In this document: one piece after another, positions 33,356 to 43,639 of the stretch
Numbering within the stretch: the stretch's first letter is position 1
Layout of the letters: each line of letters starts with the position of its first letter
Origin: Spirometra erinaceieuropaei
Taxonomy: Eukaryota > Platyhelminthes > Cestoda > Diphyllobothriidea > Diphyllobothriidae
Reading direction: 5' to 3'
DNA: 64,000 nucleotides
Assembly: GCA_902702965.1 (NCBI GenBank)
Contig: CACRXP010000068.1
Coordinates: 556,777-620,776, forward strand
The notes under the pieces: generated by a model
What the model was told of the DNA's origin: nothing
Seen by the model: the letters and a program-made list of their open reading frames with translations, nothing else
Database searches by the model: none
Translations under genes and position numbers: made by a program

Positions 33356-35527
33356 ACGATGAGTAATAAGAGATGTTTGCAGTCACGGTGAATTCAGGAT
33401 AATTTTTGGAGTTGTTATTTACTTGGCAATCCTACACCAAATCGTTATCAACTTTGAAACCTTCGCACTACTTTTAGGCTCCGATGGGACAATTCCTCTG
33501 TTGAAAACAAATTGGTGTCCAAGGCTTCCTTCCCTGTAATACAGGATTAAATACTCCACCAGAGTTAGTGAGAAGAGAGTGGAATGGCCGGTGTGGGACG
33601 CTCTATCCTCGACGGTGTTTTACTGAAAACCCCATGGGTGGTCATTTCCTCTAGCGATTTTCGGAACACTGACAAAAAAACTGTCGGCTGCATTAACTTT
33701 CCCTTCAACTCGGGCCAACTAGCCGCTACGGAGGGCATCTCAGTAGATGGGGCAGAACGTCTCGCATGCCTCCTGTGGAGCCGCTGCGGACTACCTCAAA
33801 GTCCACTTCATATGAGCCCAATATGGATGAAACAAAACGCAGAATTTTAGACGAGACGGGTATAGCTGTAAGTCACCCTGTCTAGGACTAGGGCACTAAA
33901 AGTGAAACAGTTATAAGGCCCTTGCTTCAGGCTAATTGCGGTTACATATGGGCTGAGATTAAAAGGAGGAAGGTAGATTAAATGCGCCCGTGCATCGAGC
34001 CAAAATAAAAATAATTTCAGACCAAAGAGGAGAGGAATCTGTATACTGACCCAACCGCGGCTGCAGACATTGGAAGCGGGTGGTATCAAGTAAACTGTTC
34101 TACGCAGTTACTGTCGATTGAATCAGAGCTTAACTGGCTTTCCGAATTATTAGAAAGTTATGGTCTGAGCCAGATGGTAGACTTATGATAACGAATGATG
34201 TCTCATCCCAGAAGAACGGAGAGATTAATACCCAGGCCTTTGCGCTCAGAAGGCCTGCTGTGGACTAACGCACGCCCACCTGCTTCTCGAGATTACCTTG
34301 ATTGGGCTAACTGCTCTTCACCTTACTGGCAGTCAGCGTTGAAAGGTTAACACTCCTGATTCTCTTAATTGCCGAGCCAGTTTACCTGTACGTTAGGGCT
34401 TGCCTAGTCATCACGTCACATTCTGCCATTTTTCCTTGAAGTAAATGCAGCTTTCGACATGTATCAATAAATTTTCAGCTGACCAATGCATTAGGAGTAG
34501 AAGCGCTGTATCTAGATGAAGGTTATAACATCGGGTTGAGTGGTGTGCTGGGGGGAAGGCTATTCAGACAGGTGTCTACAGCGGGGGAGGGGAGGGGGAG
34601 TCTGAGATGAGTGTTCACGCATGATAGGAATTCGCAAGCAATTTCAGATATGAGATTTCTTTCTCACTCTAGACGTGCGCTTGCAAAAGGTGTCTGGAAT
34701 AATGCATTGTGAGATTTTGTGCCATTAGTACGTTTATTAAGGAAATTGCAGTCGGATAGTATTGAATTGGCATCGGAGGCGGGGTAAAATGAATTTGTAA
34801 AGAAAAGATGTAGTCACATCAATCTGGCTTCAGCGCCTCTGCTCGTGTATGACGTCAAATGCAGTTGCATAAAACAGCAAAATAAACAGGGCGGAAGCCT
34901 GCAGCTGGAGTGAAGGTTTTCGAAAATGCAGATTAAAACTGAGTGCCTAAGTCAAATGAAATTAATGCATAAAAAAGAGGGGAGAACTCGGGCAATACGT
35001 GCCGTTTGAAATTTAATTGTAGTATTAACGCTAGGGTCCAATCCATACGAAAATAGTTCTGTGTCAGACCAGCTAAGTTATCTGACCAGTGAGGCTAAGT
35101 GCTTACATGCATAAGAAAATTAACCTGTCGGACGGACGGGAATATGGACCACTCGGGTAGTTTTGTCCTAAATTTCAGCGAGTTTAGGGCTAAGGTTTGA
35201 TTTTGAATTAGCGTTAAGGCTAGAGTGGAGTCACGTGTGGCTCTGGATAAGTCTACATTCGCATGTCTAGGGATTTAGTTCGTAAATATTCCCATTACAT
35301 GCATCTACAAGACAACTACTTGACCTATGTTACCACTTATTTCTATTCACACACCAGGCTCCAATGAAAAACTAGAGCTTTTTTCAAGCCTGACAGGTGA
35401 TACAAGACTTTTTCAGCTAACGTCAGCCGTATGTTGAATAAGTAAGAAATTTTCCTAACGATCGTAAGCTTTTCTCGTTAATCTGTTAGGGTAATGATTT
35501 GCTTTGGTAATTGCGCCTTTGAATTGC
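33356..35527. other. Inverted-repeat spacer, unassigned
   Basis: No gene recognised. The frame 33,584-33,850 (+, 88 codons) has no family features. A weak G-rich telomere-like patch lies near 35,175-35,230, and a G-rich run at about 34,580-34,600. Confidence 0.5.
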
Positions 35528-35907
35528 GGGTTAAGGAACAGCGTTAGGGTTTTGAGTAAAACGCTTAGCGAGTGTTGTAAGACTTCGGGTTAGGTTTAGG
35601 CAGAAAGCAAAAACCTAATCATACTTTCAGTACCCATGCTAACTCTTATTCCCATAAATTACGTCGTTTATCTTCTCTGCACAGCTCAAACACCGCCGGA
35701 ATGTCAAAATCTTAATGATGATCCCAACTCTGACCCTACATATATGACTTCTCCTGACCACAACCTCAACTGTGACTTCGAAACTAACCACTATCCCAAC
35801 ATATCCCTACCTAGTGGGTTAAGGAGCAGCGTTAGGGTTTTGATTAAACGCTTAGCGAATGTTGTAAGACTTCGGGTTAGGTTTAGGCAAAAAGCAAAAA
35901 CCTAATC

Positions 35908-36294
35908 TAGCGAGAGAGAGCCCTTAAAGCACAACGGAACGAGTGAGTTCCGTATGAACGGTCGGTGAGCGCCCCCTAACACTGTATATTCCCGATCGAA
36001 AACCGACAGGGCAACGGGCTCGTGGCCCGGTGAGTAGAGGCGTTGACTTCTAAACCAACAGGTCGCGAGTTCGAGGCTCGGGTGTTCCACATTTCGGGCT
36101 TGGGTATGGCTGTCTGACGATGGCTAATAAGCCAGAAATGGCCATTGCAGTCTCCCTTGTCTTTGTTGGTAATATCAGTCTGCCTATATATCATGCGCCG
36201 CTGTGCGGCTGCTGGTTGGGCTCGAGAGAGAGCCCTTAAGGCACAACGGAACGAGTGAGTTCCGTATGAACGATCGGTGTGCGCCCCCTAACAC
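35908..36294 (+). mobile_element. tRNA-derived SINE with hammerhead; 1.24-unit head-to-tail copy
   Basis: A 387-bp insertion flanked by CAAAAACCTAATC (35,895-35,907 and 36,295-36,307; unit 1 of the tandem repeat holds the empty site at 35,608-35,620). The block AGAGAGCCCTTAA...GAGTGAGTTCCG occurs at both ends of the insertion with a 312-bp period, so the copy is one monomer plus a quarter. Order: tail piece, A box (about 36,023-36,040), B box GTTCGAGGC (36,069-36,077), HHR (36,108-36,152), body, tail. Other copies are at 25.9, 44.6, 46.2 and 61.9 kb. The tRNA-related head resembles an Arg-type tRNA (GTTGACTTCTAA region), a low-confidence assignment. Confidence 0.85.
36108..36152 (+). ncRNA. 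Hammerhead ribozyme inside the SINE
   Basis: Stem I GGCTGT (36,108-36,113) pairs with GCAGTC (36,147-36,152), six pairs including two G-U. Core CTGACGA (36,114-36,120). Stem II TGGCT/AGCCA (36,121-36,125 with 36,130-36,134), loop AATA. GAAA at 36,135-36,138. Stem III is the palindrome ATGGCCAT (36,138-36,145). Predicted cleavage after U at 36,146, a weaker site than the C in the 62-kb copy. All core bases match the type-I consensus. A palindromic stem III suggests action as a dimer or in tandem transcripts. Confidence 0.8.
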
Positions 36295-36487
36295 CAAAAA
36301 CCTAATCATACTTTCAGTACCCATGCTAACTCTAATTCCCATAAATTACGTCGTTTATCTTTTCTACACAGCTAAAACACCGCGGGACTGTCAAAATCTT
36401 AATGCTGATCCCAACCCTGACCCTAAATATAAGACTTCCCCTGACCCCAACCTCAACTGTGACTTCGAAACTAACCACTATCCCAAC

Positions 36488-36545
36488 AGCTTGGCAAAGT
36501 TGAGATATCTGGGTTGATTAATTGAAGGGCCTGTCTTCGTCTTCA
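36488..36545. mobile_element. 58-bp insert with 11-bp TSD (PLE-tail-like)
   Basis: Flanked by ACTATCCCAAC (36,477-36,487 and 36,546-36,556). The uninterrupted form is in unit 1. The insert ends GGGCCTGTCTTCGTCTTCA, resembling PLE tail ends such as GGCCCTTTGTCTTG at 52.4 kb. It is probably an extreme 5' truncation of a PLE. Confidence 0.6.
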
Positions 36546-36572
36546 ACTATCCCAACATATCTCCACCTAGTG

Positions 36573-36844
36573 TTACTTCTGGAGTCTGGGTATGAGAGTT
36601 TGCTAAAGGATTTTTAAACGTGCTGCATACCCTAAAATCGTTCCTACTTTCGCTCCTCTGAGCAATGGGAAATTACACAAATCCTGTTTTAACAAGAAGC
36701 TCAATCGCAAACGTGGAATCTGGACAGAAATATTGACAGTAAGTAACTAAATCCCCTTGCTTCCGCTCTTTATGCGAAGCAGAGGCTTTTGCACGGCCGA
36801 ATGGAAGTTGCTACGCGCTCAAATCCCGGAGGATTCCTGCCCCT
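36573..36844. other. Unassigned DNA
   Basis: Nothing recognised. Confidence 0.4.
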
Positions 36845-36980
36845 CATATCTTAATACTAACCCAAACGCCAACCCAAACCCTCACAGCCCAGGCCTTAGC
36901 CCTAACCCTAGAGCTAACCGTAAAAACCGTCGCCCTAATCTTAACCTTACTAAATCTAACCCCTCCCTTATTTTAGGACA
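36845..36980. repeat. Degenerate CCCTAA-like tract
   Basis: Repeated CTAACCC, CCCAAACC and CCCTAACCCTAGAG variants, open across the tract because stops are rare in this composition. Confidence 0.7.
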
Positions 36981-37179
36981 CGATCATCCGTAATGAGGAG
37001 GGGGTCCATGTTCTCGTGCTTTATCTTTTACCAATTAACAGTTCTTAATTTTCGTTGTTTTTTCAAATTTGTCGTTGTCCTGCACTGTACAACGCTGCGA
37101 AATAAATTATGTCATTCTTAGGAATTTCGAGTTCCAGGTGTATGCATAAGTTAAGAAGAAGAGTCGAGCACCGGAACAC

Positions 37180-37240
37180 TCTGTTTATTGTCCTGAGCAT
37201 TCAGACTCGTACAGGAGTCCATCATCAGATGTAGTAGCAG
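37180..37240 (-). ncRNA. Hammerhead ribozyme, AGCU class, mutated
   Basis: The minus strand has CTGATGA (37,222-37,228), stem II GGACTC/GAGTCT, then GAATGCTC where GAAAGCTC is expected. The last conserved A is T and stem III is broken. Confidence 0.65.
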
Positions 37241-37277
37241 CAACAGAACAAGCGACAGTCTAGGGCAAGTAGACCAA

Positions 37278-37790
37278 TCATCGAACGACGGTGCAAGACT
37301 GGAGGTGAATACGCAGGGCCCTGTATGCCGGCGCCAGATCGATAAATAGATTGACCAAGTTCTCATCCGAGTCGCAGTCTTCAAGCAATTCTCGGCCTGT
37401 TTTGCTTACGGCGTGAACGACTATTTTGGTGGCTGCGATGTTAAACTCGTGACGCACTTGTGATAATGTGTCGTCTCGTCGCACAGCCAGCTTATGTTCT
37501 GGTATGCGCGATCCAAGCATGCCCTCAGCCTGTCCTGGGAAGTTAAAAGGACAATTTTGACACGGAATGCGATACACTACTCCAGATTGCTCTTCAGGCT
37601 TTAACCGGTCTTTGATTTTTATGACCCTATTGCGCATGGTGGCTTTGGGGCGGTGTGCAGTTCCAACACTAGCTCCGCAGCAATGCGCCCGGTCGCTTCT
37701 GAAACGCCCTTGATGTATGGCAGAGAATGCCATATCGTCGGTGGTGCTGATGTTCGAGTCAATTGCTCAGTTGATTTATCGATCTTGCGC
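37278..37790 (-). pseudogene. PLE linker / GIY-YIG fragment
   Basis: The minus strand starts with LPYIKGVSEATGRIAAEL (linker), a frame break, then SVGTAHRPKATMRNRVIKIK, GVVYRIPCQNCPFNFPGQ (GIY strand with a complete C-x2-C pair; the YIG tyrosine is Phe), and MLGSRIPEHKLAVRRDDTLSQV with the R..EH signature. C-terminal: VSKTGRELLE and NLFIDLAPAYRAL. It is open for 151 codons after the break. The RT is absent. The Phe and the truncation argue against activity. Confidence 0.8.
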
Positions 37791-37879
37791 CGACGTACAG
37801 AGCCCTGCGTAGTCACCTCCAGCCTTGAGTCGTCGGTCGATGATTGGCCTACACGCCTTATAACTGTTGCTTGTTCTGT

Positions 37880-37942
37880 TGCTGCTACTGCCTCTGACGA
37901 TGGACTCCTGTACGAGTCTGAAAGCTCGGGACAATAAACAAA
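37880..37942 (+). ncRNA. Hammerhead ribozyme, AGCU class, intact core
   Basis: CTGACGA (37,894-37,900), stem II GGACTC/GAGTCT (37,902-37,907 with 37,914-37,919), GAAA (37,920-37,923), self-complementary stem III AGCU and predicted cleavage after C at 37,927. Stem I starts with CCT/GGG. As in the ACGU class, one extra U lies before stem II. Confidence 0.75.
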
Positions 37943-37962
37943 GCGTTTCGGTGCTCGACTCT

Positions 37963-39085
37963 CCCTCTTCACTTATCGTATTCTCACTTTTAAAATAAAA
38001 TAACATTCCAGAAAACAGGACGGTGCAATCGAGCACTATTTCGTCACAGAAAATGACCACGAGGTCACCAAAAGAATTACAAAATCGTGAGATGCGCTGT
38101 CTAACTTCAAAGGCGTTGTGGTGTCCCCTGCGCAGACCGGGTGATGCCTCATTGGTTGATACCGGTCGTGGGTGATTCAGGTGTTCTCGTTGGGCAGGGT
38201 ACAGCATCCGCTAGCCCACGTGTGGTATCCATTAGAGTGCCGAAGTGCCCATGAAAAGCTTGAATTCATCCATCAGAACGTATGGGACTCCCACTCTCTT
38301 CTAGTTACCCTTGGATGCAGGTGAAAGTCGATCGAATAACGGATGGTGGCACACAGCCACGTAGGCCAGAGGAAAGTTCCCTCGTCGATTCACTGAGTGG
38401 AAATTTTATACTCTCGTCCGATAGCACTCTTGTGCTTAAAGGAGGGGCTTTTTCGGACTTCCGCATGTATGCAATTATGCAAATATCAGGGATTTTGGCA
38501 TGCTCATTTCTGTGGTCTTGCGTCCTCAGGGTTTTTATTACTGCAAGCAACGCGGGCAGCTGAATGTATGCATATTTTATAAACCTCGGGAATCCTTGGT
38601 AGGAGAACATGCATGGAATTGCAAATCTGCGGCGTCAGGTTACAGGCAGCAGGGCTGAACTCATGGGACGGTTGACGAGGAGAATCGTGCTCAGTCGTTC
38701 TGATTGGATAGATTTAAAGTACGCGGCGCACTTGCCTCGATGGATCCTTCACAGGCGAGTGCGTTCCTGTGCTTCAAGTGCTCAGAAGCCCGTCATCGCA
38801 AATTCTCACACACTTAAAAGAATGAAAAAAAAAACAATTGAACGCGTGCACAACAAAGGCATGTTTTAGTGACTGAGGCAGTATGACACGTCCGCAAACG
38901 GTAATTATCCGTTGCAAGATCGGGCGAGATCGGGAGTCTACATGAGAATTTCAGAGTAAATCTTTTTCGACGAACCTTCTCTAGGATGTAACTCGAATTC
39001 TGTTCCATTATCTCGTAGGCTAAGTGGTGTCTTCGAGACTGATCAGAATTATCGTGCTTATCTGAATAAAAGTGCCCTAACAAGA
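37963..39085. other. Unassigned DNA
   Basis: No gene or known repeat recognised. Overlapping frames at 38,282-38,610 on both strands look compositional. Confidence 0.5.
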
Positions 39086-39240
39086 TCCTATTTCGTAGCC
39101 GTATCTGTTAGGGGTTAGGGATCCGGGGTTAGGGTTGGGAGTTAAGGGTTGCGAGTTGGGGTTTGGGGTTAGGCGTTCGGGGTTAGAGTTAGAGTTTAGG
39201 CTGGGGTTTGTCTAGTGCAGCTACGGCTACGAAATAAGAT
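39086..39240. mobile_element. Small TIR element filled with telomere-like repeats (second copy)
   Basis: A TTAGGG-like tract (39,108-39,200) bounded by TATTTCGTAGCCGTA and TACGGCTACGAAATA. It is inverted relative to the copy at 11,134-11,347, with the same subterminal GTCTAGTGCAG block. Confidence 0.75.
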
Positions 39241-39304
39241 TCGACTAAAATCCTTCACAGGCCTGTGACTGCGGTGGCGTAATCCAACTGGAGGGCAGCA
39301 GAGT

Positions 39305-39390
39305 GAAGGCCTAGGGTGGGGTTAGGGTCAAGATTATGACAAGGGATAAGTTCTATATTAGGATTATTGTTGGGGTTAGGACATAGGAAG
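39305..39390. repeat. Degenerate TTAGGG-like patch
   Basis: GGGTTAGGGTC and GGGGTTAGGAC variants between unrelated sequence. Confidence 0.5.
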
Positions 39391-40389
39391 GTAACGATTG
39401 TGTGTATGATTTCCAAGTAAATGGCAACTCCAAAATATATCCTAAAATTCACTGTGACTGAAAACATCACATATAATTCGCCGCTCCCGTTGTTTGAAAT
39501 CTCCCTCCCCTCTTGACTACATGCAAATTTGTCAGTGGCGCTTTATTCAAAGTCCGTTATCATTCGAAAATTACTTTTTTGTCCATTCCATAAGTATCGC
39601 GCTCACTTTCTTTGACAAATGACAGCGTTCGATAAGACTTTCGGCCGAAATATATCCTTTTTCTGTCTCTTCATGCTCTCCGCCCTGTGTATTGTCCCAC
39701 CCGTAACCCCCCCCTCCCCCATACCACCGTTCAAAGTACGACACGGACCGCAGGCTAGCTCAGATTAATTGTTGCATCCTACAACCTCCTGTAGTCGCAA
39801 ATTTTCCAATGAAAGGCCGTTATTACAAGGGATTAACTCCATTGTCTCTGAAGGCCTCTCACACTTACCTCAGGAAGAACGAATAGTCTCGGGGGTGTCC
39901 TATCAAATGATGTTGCACAGCACGCTAGCATCCAATAAAAGTGAGGTAATCTGTGAGATTGGAGACAAGTTCGAGTGACGTACACTGCCTCCAACTTAAT
40001 CGTTTAAAATTTGTCCCTTGGAAGGATTTTGTTCTCCGTCATGTGAAGTCCCTCCAATTCGTCGGCTCGAGAGATTTACGAACAACTAAATTTACACTTG
40101 TATCATTTTTTTGTTAAACTAAGCATAGAAAATGTCCATGAAAAGACTCAAAAAGAGCCCGACTACCCGGACACTTCTATGGAAACAGTCCTGCATGTTA
40201 TCCAGAAGATGCTCAAACCGCAGATGCCACCAGATGGCTGGATCCCTAATCTCAAATGATTCGTCAGCCAGCACGACTTGCTTGGTCCAACCTAAAATCA
40301 TTTTGTGTGCCAATGGCATTCACCCTGACCTCATCTTCCCGTATAATCCCATTAATATTTCCATGATCGCCACAAATTGCAGACACGTA

Positions 40390-40830
40390 CAGTAGATGTG
40401 CTAACTCGTGAAATGTTAGCCGAGATGCTGAAATGCGTTTTCGACTCGATAAGATTACTTAAGTATGATTGTTATATTAATCACCGTGCTGCAAATTCTC
40501 AAGCTAATTCAGGTACTTTTACCAAATACGCAAGAGAATGAATATGTTTAGGCATATTTTTTCTGTGGAATGCGCTTGAATTTATGAGAGCACCAAAAAA
40601 TCAATTAGGAGAATTCATACTGCCACTGAAGTAGTCATATTTACAGGGTGTTGTTTATGCAGACGGCCGGAAAGAAGTTTGTTCAAAAGCCAGCACCTTG
40701 AAGTAAGGGAGTTATCTTGAAATGACGCTGCGCGGTAATTAGCATTACAAACCAGTTTAAGTCGTTTTTCTCGAGTTGAAAACGCATTTCATAATTTTGG
40801 TTAACATTTCGCGGGCTGGTGCATCTACCG
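40390..40830. mobile_element. Short foldback (right arm), uninterrupted
   Basis: Flanked by TA (40,388-40,389) and ending before TA at about 40,831. Starts CAGTAGATGTGCTAACTCGT and ends GGGCTGGTGCATCTACCG. It is the empty-site partner of the interrupted left-arm copy. Confidence 0.75.
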
Positions 40831-41189
40831 TACGTTCTGCATCATTCTTTTAAAGATCGACCCTGCTCTTGTCCATACTATATGTAACCGGCCACTCAAA
40901 CAAGACTGAGTAGTGTGCATTGGATCATTTTCAGTCTTGAGAAGACAAATCATGCTTGCCGTGAATTCATTCCAGCGGTTCCTGACCGCCGCTTTTTAGA
41001 CTGACGCAAGACAATCGACGTTTCCTAAAATGATCTCACACTGATGTACTGATATTAATAATTCGTGAAAATACACCGTTTTTAATTTTGTTCGTATGCA
41101 TCTAAAGACTCCCTGGATTCAAATGACTGCCTAATTACTGCCGGTACACCTTTTGGCGTAGAAAATTAAGAACAGATCTGCAGGGGTCA

Positions 41190-41500
41190 TGAGGTGATTC
41201 TGAGCTCTCAAGATTTAATGGTAGCGCTGATCCTCCCTACCCCAGAAATGACCGTCTTCCATCAAAATGTACACGTTTTGGCGCCGTTATGTGGACGGCA
41301 CGTTTGTTACTGTCAGAAGGAACATGAAAATGCTCCTTTGCAATTTGAAAAACACGGTCTTCCCATCCTTAGAGTTTGCGGCGAAGGAGGAAACGCCGCA
41401 ACAGTTGGTAAACTTGGAACAACGGTCAACAGGAAGGCGACTAACATGGCACAAGTACTGAGCTCTCGATGTCGTCCGCCTTCCTCCCCCGCGTGACAAG
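41190..41500 (+). pseudogene. PLE RT relic in right arm
   Basis: ALILPTPEMTVFHQNV, then in the next frame WRRYVDGTFVTVRRN and NTVFPSLEFAAKEE. It matches the left-arm relic including the YVDG substitution at the catalytic box. Confidence 0.65.
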
Positions 41501-42430
41501 CCAGGGACTGTGTGAATTTCCTCTTCAGACGGACTCAGATCTAGCGTCGCATCCAGGAAGACGGAGATCATAAAGTCCACATCCCCTCTGCTACTTTGTT
41601 TTGGCAGGCCTTCCCCTCCCCTCCCCTCCCCTCCCCCCTTCCCAGAAACCCTAAACTGAACAGCAGCCGATGTTCCGAGATGTCATGCTGTGTAGCTAGG
41701 ATGTTTTGGAAGTGGCTAGACGCATTACTGAGAGACAAGTGGCGATAATTTCCAAGTATGTTAAAGCCGCTATCGGCCGTCGCGATTAATCCTTTTCTGT
41801 CACCTAAACAGTCTGTTTTAAGTTCCGAGTATAGGGTTATAAACGGAACTCCCTCCCCAAATCGCCGTCTTACGTAACACCCTCGTCGATCTAAAAATAT
41901 AGTCAATCTGGTAGGTGTACTTTTTGCGTTTTAAAAGCCTGCTTTGCTCCTTTGCAATTTTTCCATAGAGACAGGAATTTTTCTACCTCATGCATACTTG
42001 ATGTGAGCTGCATGTTAATCTAGGCATTGCTGAATGAACCCCTTTGAAACCGAAGTTTATTTAACTGAGGTTTAAAGTCCCACGACTTACGGCCTGGGTT
42101 TACAGGTCACTTGACTCCTGGTAGTTTGAGGTGCAGATTTTCATAATGCGTATGTGCTTTCAACGATTAGAATTAGCTCTAAGTACAAGATAAACTAATT
42201 ATTATTAGTCATAATCACCCCGAGGCGCCGAGTCAATATGAATTACACCAAATCTGCCTAAACATCTACGAATCACGTGAGCCTGGTAGTTAGCTGGTGG
42301 ATTCTAGGTAGATTCCTCCGGAAACTCTGCGTGGGAGGTCAGCTTACTGTTTCAGATTTGGTTTATTCCAGACGTAACAGTTGGTTAGGCGCGTAACTTG
42401 ACCCAAAAGCGCTTAAACTAACGCCTTCCC

Positions 42431-42518
42431 GATGGGCCTCGTAGCTCAGGTGCCTAGGGCGTTGACTATACTGAGGCCTTCCCCTTGCTGTTGTGGATTC
42501 GAATCCCATCGACGCGCC
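42431..42518 (+). mobile_element. tRNA-like SINE head (right-arm copy)
   Basis: A-box-like TAGCTCAGGTGCC (42,442-42,454) and a perfect B-box-like GGATTCGAATCC (42,495-42,506), 53 nt apart, with a long variable-arm-like stretch between. Better preserved than the left-arm copy. A full cloverleaf is not convincing, so a working tRNA is unlikely. Confidence 0.55.
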
Positions 42519-42846
42519 GAGGTTTTGACAGTCGGGTTAACATGTATTATCCAAAATATGCCAAAACATCTATGAATCGCCATATTAGTTTGCATTATTT
42601 TAAGACTTCTAATGTGAACATGATGAGCCTTTAAGATATCAGTCAGCACTTACGAATTTTAATCGTGGCCCACTTGCCTTTCCGTGAATAGCCTATGCTG
42701 GGTTACATAAATTATATGGAATATTTATACACACGGTTTGGGTTCAGTACTCACTAAGACCCAAAAAAGGAGTAAGTGGACACTGGTGATATTGACATAA
42801 ACGCCTGACAGGTCGTAATCGCACCGGTGGCATCCTATTCACTGCG

Positions 42847-43223
42847 TTTTATGTCAGTCACATCGTTTGCCTTTGAAATAAGATTAGAATAGCGTAAGTG
42901 CTTCAGATCTTCCTTCCCCCCTCCCGAAATACGATTCCTGACATCAAAAAGGTCTACAAACACAAACGTTAACGCCTAAAATTTTGGGTTTAAAAGCTTT
43001 TTTTAAAGATTTATTTAGTTCAAAAGACAAGAAATGCATTGGCATGTTTTAAAATTAGAATAATGTCGTAAAGGCTGGAAGGCTGTACCAGCCGGCGTAG
43101 AGATTCGGCAAAAAGTGCCGAAAACACACGTGAGAGCTGACGTCTCATGGTTATTGTTTTCCTTCACAGAATTTTTCTTAGTCCGATCGTAGATTTATTG
43201 AGGCATATTGATGAACAGTAGGT
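42847..43223. other. Unassigned DNA
   Basis: Nothing recognised between the right arm and the PLE TSD. Confidence 0.5.
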
Positions 43224-43299
43224 ACACCTTAAACAATAGAAGCGAAGAGCCGAGTCCCAGGAAGTAGTCTTGAAGAAGAAGACACGATCGCCGCGACAA

Positions 43300-43360
43300 G
43301 AACTTTATTAGCCTGACGTTTCGGATTCCTACTCGAATCCATCATCAGAGACAAGAGAGC
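43300..43360 (-). ncRNA. Hammerhead ribozyme, ACGU class, intact core
   Basis: The minus strand has CTGATGA (43,342-43,348), stem II GGATTC/GAATCC, and GAAACGTC (43,315-43,322) with ACGU stem III. The tail AGGCTAATAAAG matches the 32.4-kb copy. A TATA box lies at 43,394-43,401 (minus), at the same spacing as elsewhere. Confidence 0.8.
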
Positions 43361-43393
43361 AGAAACGGGTGGTTGTTGCACAAGGGGCTGCGG

Positions 43394-43401
43394 TATTTAT
43401 A
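43394..43401 (-). promoter_or_regulatory. TATA-like box in PLE tail
   Basis: TATAAATA on the minus strand, about 46-52 nt before the ribozyme core. Confidence 0.55.
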
Positions 43402-43639
43402 GGATGCAGTAGCCATGCTACCGCATACCTATGAACGTTCACGGCTCCCCCCCCCCTTCATCCCGGATTGTCACACTTGGTGTGATCATTGTTTGATGGC
43501 CGATATTCGAGTCGATAATTGCTGCAATTTCATCACGTGCGTTGGATGTTGGCGTGATGATTGCTCGACCATCTGAGGCGTTGACCCGGGTGTTGGGAAG
43601 AGCGTTTACCAGTGCGCTCCCCGCGTGGCCCCCCGTTTC

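Larger units (their letters stand above)
35528..36572. repeat. 288-bp tandem duplication, second unit disrupted
   Basis: Unit 1 (35,528-35,815) starts GGGTTAAGGAACAGCGTTAG and ends CCTAGTG. Unit 2 starts at 35,816 with GGGTTAAGGAGCAGCG and ends CACCTAGTG at 36,572. Unit 2 is interrupted twice, by the SINE at 35,908-36,294 and by a 58-bp insert at 36,488-36,545. The unit contains degenerate telomere-like motifs on both strands (TTAGGGTTTT and CCCTGACCC types). Unit 1 gives the uninterrupted sequence for both insertion points. Confidence 0.85.
37152..37962. mobile_element. Double-ended PLE, AGCU hammerhead class
   Basis: The minus-strand copy (about 37,790 to 37,152) has linker, GIY-YIG, C-terminal block and tail. 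The plus-strand copy (about 37,775 to 37,962) is tail only. The two tails match each other closely (GCGCCG.CGTACAG.GCCCTGCGTA, then the ribozyme and GTGCTCGACTCT). Both face outward. The ends read AGAGTCGAGCACCGG and CCGGTGCTCGACTCT-like, so the insertion is an inverted repeat with a unique centre. I could not define a TSD. Confidence 0.8.
39484..42846 (-). repeat. Large inverted repeat, right arm
   Basis: Reverse complement of 29,371-33,355 without the PLE insertion. It contains the short foldback (40,390-40,830), the YVDG RT relic (41,190-41,500, plus strand) and the tRNA-like SINE head (42,431-42,518). A C-rich microsatellite (CCCCT)n at about 41,613-41,640 is expanded relative to the left arm (30,570-30,585). 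Part of it (about 40,870-40,980) also recurs at 55,468-55,590. Confidence 0.85.

Noticed and set aside
41287..41580. Minus-strand frame over the right-arm RT relic
   Set aside because: Antisense to the plus-strand RT sequence, which explains the open frame.
42431..42518. Functional tRNA gene
   Set aside because: A and B boxes are good, but acceptor and anticodon stems do not pair convincingly and the copy is part of a duplicated repeat; called a SINE head instead.
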